This document shows positions 5,647 through 11,045 of a stretch of 11,045 bases of DNA, one piece after another (position 1 is the first letter of the stretch; every line of letters begins with the position of its first letter). The notes under the pieces are model-generated. The model saw nothing but the letters and a program-made list of their open reading frames with translations. It did not search any database and was not told the origin of the DNA. The DNA is from an uncultured Caldimicrobium sp. (GTDB lineage Bacteria; Desulfobacterota; Thermodesulfobacteria; Thermodesulfobacteriales; Thermodesulfobacteriaceae). The position numbers and the translations under genes are program-made. The DNA is taken from NCBI GenBank assembly GCA_938091475.1, contig CALLJI010000194.1, positions 1-11,045 on the forward strand, read 5' to 3'.

Positions 5647-6200
5647 GTAGGGGCTCCCCCTTGCGATGCCTAAAGGGATAAAATTAGTAGTAGGGGCGAT
5701 TCACTAATCGCCTCCCAAAACTGTAGGGGCACGGCATGCCGTGCCCCCAATTGGGTAGCCCCAAGGGCTGCCCCTACTTTTTTAATTTTTTTTGGGCTCA
5801 GCATGCTGAGCCCCTACAGGTTTTAATTTTCGGGCAAATCGTGATTTGCCCCTACAGATTAATCTCGCAGGCTAAAGCCTGCGGATACCTTTTTATGTAA
5901 GGACACGGTGGTGCGGAGCCCCCACGTAAAAACTCTTGAGCAGCCTTGTCGGGCCTCTACAAAAATGGGCTGGGGCAAGCCCAGCCCGTACAAATTTGTG
6001 GGCGGTTCGTGAACCGCCCCTACAGATGAAACTTTTGGGCACGGCGGTGCCGTGCCCCTACGAATTTTTAGGCGATTCGTGAAGCGCACCTACAGATTAA
6101 ACCTATGGGCAAGGCGTTGCCGAGCCACACCTGTTTTGAGACAATTGGTAAATAACCCCTACCAGAAGACCTTTTGAGTATGGGTAAGTCCAGCCCCTAC
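5647..6200. repeat. Repeat cluster B: about 14 GTAGGGG/CCCCTAC palindromic (REP-like) units
   Basis: Fills the divergent gap between rpsT and purL. Left units begin GTAGGGGC without a CTAC end: 5647 (decayed), 5690-5714 (GGCGATT/AATCGCC) and 5723-5748 (a perfect 22-base palindrome at 5726-5747, half GGGGCACGGCA). The following units mostly end in CTAC: 5753-5777 (GGGTAGCCC/GGGCTGCCC), 5794-5817 (perfect GGGCTCAGCA half), 5832-5855 (GGGCAAATC/GATTTGCCC), 5967-5991 (GGGCTGGG/CCCAGCCC), 6000-6023 (GGGCGGTTC/GAACCGCCC), 6037-6061 (GGCACGGC/GCCGTGCC) and 6071-6093 (decayed); 6107-6126 is a palindrome whose CTAC is lost. Degenerate pieces lie at 5902-5960, 6140-6162 and 6182-6200. Stem sequences differ while pairing is kept. 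The minus-strand reading frame at 5859-6089 consists of repeat DNA and is rejected as a gene. Confidence 0.88.
5866..5883. repeat. Perfect 8-bp hairpin of a different repeat type inside cluster B
   Basis: CGCAGGCT and AGCCTGCG arms around an AA loop. It lacks the GGGC/GCCC core and CTAC end of its neighbours, so it is either a second repeat family inserted in the array or an independent hairpin. Followed by GATACC and a T-run (5890-5894), which could make it a plus-strand terminator, though no plus-strand gene precedes it. Confidence 0.6.
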
Positions 6201-6244
6201 ATTTTAAAACCAAAATATTTACTAGTTGTAAACTTTTAATTAAA

Positions 6245-9200
6245 ATGGTATATTCCTCATCAAAGCCTATGAGTATTACAAGAATAGAAGTCGGTCTTAA
6301 GCCAGGTCTAAGAGATACTCATTCCAATAAAATTCTAAAAAAAATAAAAAGAGATCTTCGCATTGAGATAGAGGAGCTTAACTATTACAGAGTTTATTTG
6401 ATTGAAGGTAATTTTTCAGAGGAGACAATTTCTCTCTTTGCCGAGTCAGCTCTTTGTGACCCTGTGATAGAGGTTTTTAGTATAAACAGACCTCTGTGGG
6501 AGAGATTAGGGATAGAGTTTGACTGGGCTGTGGAAATTGGATATCTTCCTGGAGTCACAGATAATGAAGGAAAAGTGGCTGAAGAGGCTTTAAGTTATTT
6601 ATTAGAAAGACCAATTAATCCAGCTACTGAAGGGGTTTATTTTGCAAGACTACTTTTGATTAAAGGGCATCTTAAAAGGGAGGATGTTCATAGGATCGCT
6701 AAGGATCTTCTGGCAAATGAACTGATTGAAAGATGGTTTATCCTCTCAAGAGAGGAAGCTCAAAGGAAATGGTTTAGTTACCCTCCACCGAGAGTAACAG
6801 AATATTTTCCTCCTCTCGTTGAAACCTTTGATTTGTCCTCCCTTTCTGATGAACAACTTATTTCACTCTCAAGAGAGAGACTTCTTGCCTTAAATTTGGA
6901 GGAGATGAAGACCATAGTAGAATATTTTTCTAAAAAAGATTTTCTCAAAATAAGAGAAGCCTATGGTCTTACCAAGGAGATTACAGATGTAGAATTAGAA
7001 AGTCTTGCTCAAACCTGGTCAGAACATTGCAAACATAAAATCTTTAATGCCCTCATAACTTATAGAGATTTTGAGAAGAATGTTACTGAGGAAATTGATA
7101 GTCTTTTCAAGACCTACATAAAAGGAGCTACAGAGAGGATTAGAAAGGAAAAAGGGAAGAAGGATTTTTGTTTATCTGTTTTTGTAGATAATGCAGGGGT
7201 AATAAAACTTGATGAAAAATGGGCTTTAGCCTTTAAAGTGGAGACGCACAATAGTCCCTCGGCACTTGATCCTTATGGAGGCGCTTTAACAGGGATTGTT
7301 GGAGTGAATAGAGATCCCTTGGGAACTGGAAAGGGAGCAAAATTAATTTTCAATACAGATGTTTTTGCCTTTGCTCCTCCAGACTGGGATGCACCTCTTC
7401 CACCCCGCCTTCTTCACCCAAAGAGAATTTTTGAGGGTGTGAGAGAGGGAGTTGAGCATGGTGGGAATCAAAGTGGTATTCCAACAGTCAATGGTTCTAT
7501 TGTGTTTGATCCGCGTTTTCTTGGTAAGCCCTTAGTATTTTGTGGCACAGGGGGGCTAATTCCCTTAGAGGTGGCTGGAAAACCTGGTTGGGAGAAAAAG
7601 GCAAATCCTGGAGACATTGTTGTAATGGTAGGTGGCAAGATAGGCAAGGATGGAATTCATGGAGCAACCTTTTCCTCAGAGGCTTTGCATGAGGGATCTC
7701 CTGCTACCGCTGTACAAATAGGTGATCCAATTACACAAAAGAAAATGCTTGATTTCCTTCTGAAAGCGCGAGATTTGGGGTTATATAATTCTATTACGGA
7801 TAATGGTGCTGGAGGGCTATCTTCTTCGGTGGGAGAGATGGCAAAAGAGGCAGGTGGTGCTGAAATAGATTTAGCGCAAGCTCCTCTGAAATATCCAGGC
7901 CTTAAGCCCTGGGAGATTTTGGTGTCAGAAAGTCAAGAGAGAATGACTGTAGCTGTGCCCCCTGATAAAGTAGAAGAATTTTTAAGTCTTGCCAAAAAGA
8001 TGGGAGTTTTAGCCACACCCCTCGGGAAGTTTACAGATTCAGGCTATTTTCATATACTTTATAATGGAAAAACCGTGGGACTTCTACCCCTTGAATTCCT
8101 TCATAATGGTGTGCCCCAGCTTAAACTGATAGCGGAGTGGAGAAAACCTTCTTATCCAGAAAAAGTTGAAGTCCCCTATCCGGAAGACTTTACTAAAATA
8201 TTAAAGGACCTTTTGAGAAGTTATAATATTTGTTCCAAAGAGTATGTTGTTAGGCAGTATGACCATGAAGTTCAGGGGAAAAGTGTGATAAAGCCCCTCT
8301 GTGGGATAAATGAAGATGGTCCAAGTGATGCTGCGGTTCTGAGGCATAATTTTGAGAGTTATCAGGGGATTGTAATAGCTCATGGGATATGTCCTAAATT
8401 TTCAGATTATGATACCTATCTTATGGCAGCAAATGCCATAGATGAAGCGGTGCGCAATGCAGTATCTGTGGGGGCAGATTTAGAATATATGGCAGGGTTA
8501 GACAATTTTTGCTGGTGTGATCCCATTGAAAGTGAAAAAAACCCTGATGGCAGGTATAAATTAGCCCAGTTAGTGAGAGCGGTTAAAGCTGTATATGATT
8601 ATACGAGCCTTTATGGGATCCCTTGTATCTCTGGAAAGGATTCTATGAAAAATGACTATCTTATGTCCCTTGGGCTTGATCCGGAAGGAGAAAATCCATA
8701 CAAAGTGGGTCAAATCTTAAGGGATGGAAGTTTAAAAATTTCTATCCCTCCTACACTCCTTTTCTCAGTGGTTGCAAAAATCCCTGATGTGAGACTTGCT
8801 CAAACGATGGATATTAAAAGACCAGGAGCTTATATATATCTTTTGGGCGAGACTTATGAAGAATTAGCAGGTTCAGAGTACTTTAAAATTTTGAATATCT
8901 TTGGTGGAAGAGTGCCTACTCCAAGGGCTGACTTAAATAAAAAGATTTATATTGAGCTTCGAGACGCCATATATAACAGGTTAATTGATTCTGCTCATGA
9001 TCTCTCAGATGGGGGCTTAGGTGTAGCTATAGCTGAAAAGGCCTTTGCTGGTGGTTACGGAGCCTTTTTAGATCTCTCAGCTCTTCCCTTTGAAGGAGAA
9101 AAAAGAGAGGATTTTATACTTTTTTCTGAAAGCGCAGGTAGAATCTTAGTTACCGTACCAAAGGAAAAAACTAAAGATTTCGAATCCCTTTTCCAGGGAC

Positions 9201-9334
9201 TACCTTGCTATTTAATTGGAGAGACTATTTCTGAGCCCTTTTTAAAAATAAAAGGTCTTGCTGGAAAATTAATAGTGGATGCCAACATTTGGGATTTAAA
9301 AAAGGCTTGGCAAGAACCTTTTGGAGATTGGTAA
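6245..9334 (+). CDS. purL: Phosphoribosylformylglycinamidine synthase, PurS-PurL fusion without glutaminase
   Basis: Makes formylglycinamidine ribonucleotide from FGAR, ATP and ammonia in purine synthesis. At 1029 residues it lies between the short PurL (~700-750, with separate PurS) and the enterobacterial enzyme (~1300, with C-terminal glutaminase). Residues 11-82 and about 98-168 look like two PurS-type modules ('VGLKPGLRDTHSNKI', 'LPGVTDNEGKVAEEAL'). The catalytic part begins at WSEHCKHK (258-265), then ETHNSPSALDPYGGALTG (333-350), HGGNQSGIPTVNGS (405-418) and TDNGAGGLSSSVGEMA (518-533). The second half has CISGKDSM (near 793-800) and SAHDLSDGGLG (near 915-925). It ends without a glutaminase domain, so a separate PurQ is expected, but none is in the window. 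No Shine-Dalgarno precedes ATG 6245 or the in-frame ATG 6269; the start is uncertain by eight codons. hisD follows after 3 bases. Confidence 0.95.
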   Translation: MVYSSSKPMSITRIEVGLKPGLRDTHSNKILKKIKRDLRIEIEELNYYRVYLIEGNFSEETISLFAESALCDPVIEVFSINRPLWERLGIEFDWAVEIGYLPGVTDNEGKVAEEALSYLLERPINPATEGVYFARLLLIKGHLKREDVHRIAKDLLANELIERWFILSREEAQRKWFSYPPPRVTEYFPPLVETFDLSSLSDEQLISLSRERLLALNLEEMKTIVEYFSKKDFLKIREAYGLTKEITDVELESLAQTWSEHCKHKIFNALITYRDFEKNVTEEIDSLFKTYIKGATERIRKEKGKKDFCLSVFVDNAGVIKLDEKWALAFKVETHNSPSALDPYGGALTGIVGVNRDPLGTGKGAKLIFNTDVFAFAPPDWDAPLPPRLLHPKRIFEGVREGVEHGGNQSGIPTVNGSIVFDPRFLGKPLVFCGTGGLIPLEVAGKPGWEKKANPGDIVVMVGGKIGKDGIHGATFSSEALHEGSPATAVQIGDPITQKKMLDFLLKARDLGLYNSITDNGAGGLSSSVGEMAKEAGGAEIDLAQAPLKYPGLKPWEILVSESQERMTVAVPPDKVEEFLSLAKKMGVLATPLGKFTDSGYFHILYNGKTVGLLPLEFLHNGVPQLKLIAEWRKPSYPEKVEVPYPEDFTKILKDLLRSYNICSKEYVVRQYDHEVQGKSVIKPLCGINEDGPSDAAVLRHNFESYQGIVIAHGICPKFSDYDTYLMAANAIDEAVRNAVSVGADLEYMAGLDNFCWCDPIESEKNPDGRYKLAQLVRAVKAVYDYTSLYGIPCISGKDSMKNDYLMSLGLDPEGENPYKVGQILRDGSLKISIPPTLLFSVVAKIPDVRLAQTMDIKRPGAYIYLLGETYEELAGSEYFKILNIFGGRVPTPRADLNKKIYIELRDAIYNRLIDSAHDLSDGGLGVAIAEKAFAGGYGAFLDLSALPFEGEKREDFILFSESAGRILVTVPKEKTKDFESLFQGLPCYLIGETISEPFLKIKGLAGKLIVDANIWDLKKAWQEPFGDW

Positions 9335-9337
9335 AGG

Positions 9338-10645
9338 ATGCTTAGAGTTTTAAATTATCCTTCTAAAAGAGCCCATAGGTTCATACAAAGACTCTTGCAA
9401 AGAATTGAGGAATATCCTACCAAATTAGAAAATTATGTAAAAAGGATTGGAAGGGAGGTAAAGCAAAAGGGAGATGAAGCCTTATTAAAATATACTCTTC
9501 AATTTGACGGAGTTAGGCTCGAAGCTAAAGACCTCAGAGTTAAAGAGGAGGAAATAGAAAGGGCATATCAAGAGATTGATAGCTCGCTTTTAGAAGCCAT
9601 AAAATTAGCTATAGAGAAGGTGAAAAAATTCCATGAGAGGGTTTTACCAGTCAGTTGGTTTTCTACTGAAGGAGATTGTTTACTTGGTCAATTAGTCAAA
9701 CCTGTGAGCAGAGCTGGTCTCTACATTCCAGGGGGGAAGGGAGGAGAGACTCCTTTAATTTCAACTGTGATTATGTCTGCAGTGCCAGCAAAAATTGCTG
9801 GTGTAGAGAGTATTATTATGGTATCACCTCCGCGCAGTGATAAATCGCTCCATCCAGCCTTGCTTGTTGCAGCAAAGGAAGCAGGTGTGAATGAAATATA
9901 TAGAGTGGGTGGCCCTTGGAGTATTTTTGCCTTAGCCTATGGAACTGAGAGTATACCAAAGGTGGATATAATTTGTGGTCCAGGAAATATTTATGTGACC
10001 CTTGCCAAAAAGTTAGTTGCCTTTCAAGTTGGGATTGATTTTCTTGCTGGTCCCTCTGAGGTACTTATAATTGCTGATGAGACTGCCCCTCCTGAATTTG
10101 TGCTCTGGGATATGCTTGCTCAGGCAGAACATGATCCCCTAAGTTTAAGCTTGCTTATTACACCTTCAAAGAAATTAATTCAAGAGGTTCAGAGGCTCTT
10201 ACCTTCTGCTTTGGAAAAGGGATACAGGAGAGAGATTGTAGAACAATCCTTGCGCAAAAGGGGTGCTCTTATAAAAGTAGGAAGTTTGGAGAGTGCCTTT
10301 GAGCTTGCCAATGAGATTGCGCCTGAGCATCTTGAGCTTATGATTGAGAATCCAGAGGAATATTTACCTTTAATTAAAAATGCAGGTGCTGTTTTCTTAG
10401 GTGCCTACACTCCTGAAGCCATAGGAGATTATTTAGCAGGCCCAAATCATATATTGCCCACTATGGGATTAGCAAGATTTGCAAGCTCCCTATCCACGGA
10501 AAAGTTTATAAAAAAGATCAATTTTATGAAGTACTCAAAAGAGGCTTTAGAAAGAGAGGCTCAAAGTGTAATTAGGCTTGCCCAAGCTGAGAATCTCCCC
10601 TCACATGCAGAGGCAGTAAAAGTAAGATTAAAAAATAATTTTTAA
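9338..10645 (+). CDS. hisD: Histidinol dehydrogenase
   Basis: Catalyses the last two steps of histidine synthesis, histidinol to histidine with two NAD+. The 435 residues match the family. Predicted zinc ligands are all present: Gln262 and His265 (AQAEHD), Asp364 (GDYLAGPNH) and His423 (PSHAEA). The catalytic Glu330-His331 pair sits in APEHLEL. Other conserved stretches are YIPGGKGG (129-136), IICGPGNIYV (211-220) and GIDFLAGPSEV (232-242). One departure: the usual GGAQAI segment reads GGPWSI (191-196), so a Gln that contacts NAD in the E. coli enzyme is Trp here. ATG start, 3 bases after purL, with GGAG inside the purL end about 11 bases upstream, suggesting a coupled purL-hisD operon. No other his gene is in the window, so the gene is outside a his operon here. 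Confidence 0.95.
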   Translation: MLRVLNYPSKRAHRFIQRLLQRIEEYPTKLENYVKRIGREVKQKGDEALLKYTLQFDGVRLEAKDLRVKEEEIERAYQEIDSSLLEAIKLAIEKVKKFHERVLPVSWFSTEGDCLLGQLVKPVSRAGLYIPGGKGGETPLISTVIMSAVPAKIAGVESIIMVSPPRSDKSLHPALLVAAKEAGVNEIYRVGGPWSIFALAYGTESIPKVDIICGPGNIYVTLAKKLVAFQVGIDFLAGPSEVLIIADETAPPEFVLWDMLAQAEHDPLSLSLLITPSKKLIQEVQRLLPSALEKGYRREIVEQSLRKRGALIKVGSLESAFELANEIAPEHLELMIENPEEYLPLIKNAGAVFLGAYTPEAIGDYLAGPNHILPTMGLARFASSLSTEKFIKKINFMKYSKEALEREAQSVIRLAQAENLPSHAEAVKVRLKNNF

Positions 10646-10677
10646 AACAAAAACAGTCTTAAAGGGGTGAGAGAAAA

Positions 10678-11045
10678 ATGAAACTTTATTGTGATCCAAT
10701 GGAGTTTGCTGAAGAGATCCTTGAAGATATTGAAACAGAGATTGAAACCTTAGGACTAGCCAAAATCCCCAATCCCCTCAAGAGCCCAAATCAATGTTTC
10801 GTAAGTGATGAGCATAGAGTAAGTTTAAGGGTAAATTATAGATATTTACAAGAAACTATTTCTCAAAATAAGAGTGTTCCCTCTCTTGAGCTTGCCGGAC
10901 CAAGACCTTATATTTATTTTGATCCTTCCAAAGTAAAGGCTGGAATAGTTACTTGTGGAGGGCTTTGTCCTGGTATTAATGATGTAATAAGAAGTATTGT
11001 GATGACCCTATATTATTCTTATGGTGTAGATAAAATTATAGGCTT
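10678..11045 (+). CDS. Phosphofructokinase-family protein (ATP or PPi dependent), 3' end outside window
   Basis: Only the first 122 residues are present; the frame stays open to the window end. The sequence ELAGPRPYIYFDPSKVKAGIVTCGGLCPGINDVIRSIV (71-108) is the start of the catalytic domain of long-form phosphofructokinases; GGLCPG (94-99) is the phosphate-donor-binding loop. The preceding ~85 residues form the N-terminal extension typical of the plant/spirochaete-like group, often annotated as diphosphate- or ATP-dependent fructose-6-phosphate 1-phosphotransferase. The residue that separates ATP from PPi use lies beyond the window, so the donor cannot be called. ATG start with AGGGGTGAG about 8 bases upstream; 32 bases after hisD with no terminator visible, so possibly cotranscribed. 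Confidence 0.88.
   Translation, partial: MKLYCDPMEFAEEILEDIETEIETLGLAKIPNPLKSPNQCFVSDEHRVSLRVNYRYLQETISQNKSVPSLELAGPRPYIYFDPSKVKAGIVTCGGLCPGINDVIRSIVMTLYYSYGVDKIIG

Noticed and set aside
5859..6089. 76-residue minus-strand open frame
   Set aside because: Composed of cluster B repeat units; no homology or start signals recognised.
2237..6200. CRISPR array
   Set aside because: The repeats are palindromic units of varied core with irregular spacing; there are no identical direct repeats with unique, equal-length spacers and no cas genes.

Overview
The window looks like chromosomal DNA from a low-G+C, probably thermophilic anaerobe. The proteins resemble those of the Thermodesulfobacteria (Caldimicrobium/Thermodesulfobacterium type), but that placement rests on impression only: there is no rRNA gene here and no search could be run. 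The genes are densely packed. Three putative promoters carry a perfect TTGACA -35 box, and start codons include TTG and GTG.

Layout. (1) 49-1897, minus strand: a translationally coupled cluster of a SpeD-like protein, SpeE (aminopropyltransferase) and RsmD (16S rRNA methyltransferase), preceded by tRNA-Pro(GGG) at 1956-2029. Nothing is recognisable in bases 1-48. (2) 2030-2568: a divergent intergenic region holding the tRNA promoter, palindromic repeat cluster A and a strong promoter facing right. (3) 2569-5219, plus strand: a two-gene operon of a Tat-exported, histidine-rich seven-bladed beta-propeller and a COG0523/CobW-type GTPase with a long extra C-terminal region. (4) 5201-5562, minus strand: rpsT (S20) followed after 5 bases by tRNA-Ala(CGC), whose 3' end overlaps the 3' end of the GTPase gene. 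(5) 5563-6244: a second divergent region filled by repeat cluster B. (6) 6245-11045, plus strand: purL (PurS-PurL type without glutaminase), hisD, and the start of a phosphofructokinase-family gene cut off by the window end.

How they fit together. The polyamine genes, RsmD, S20 and the tRNAs serve translation and growth; purL and hisD serve purine and histidine synthesis. The most interesting unit is the propeller/GTPase pair: a cofactor-requiring propeller folded before Tat export, beside a GTPase of the metallochaperone family. Six propeller blades carry a His at the equivalent position, which suggests a central metal or haem site. Two members of the left cluster have altered catalytic motifs: the SpeD-like protein lacks the serine that becomes the pyruvoyl group, and RsmD has TPTY where (D/N)PP(F/Y) is expected. 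Both non-coding gaps are packed with GTAGGGG.../...CCCCTAC palindromes whose stems differ in sequence but stay paired.
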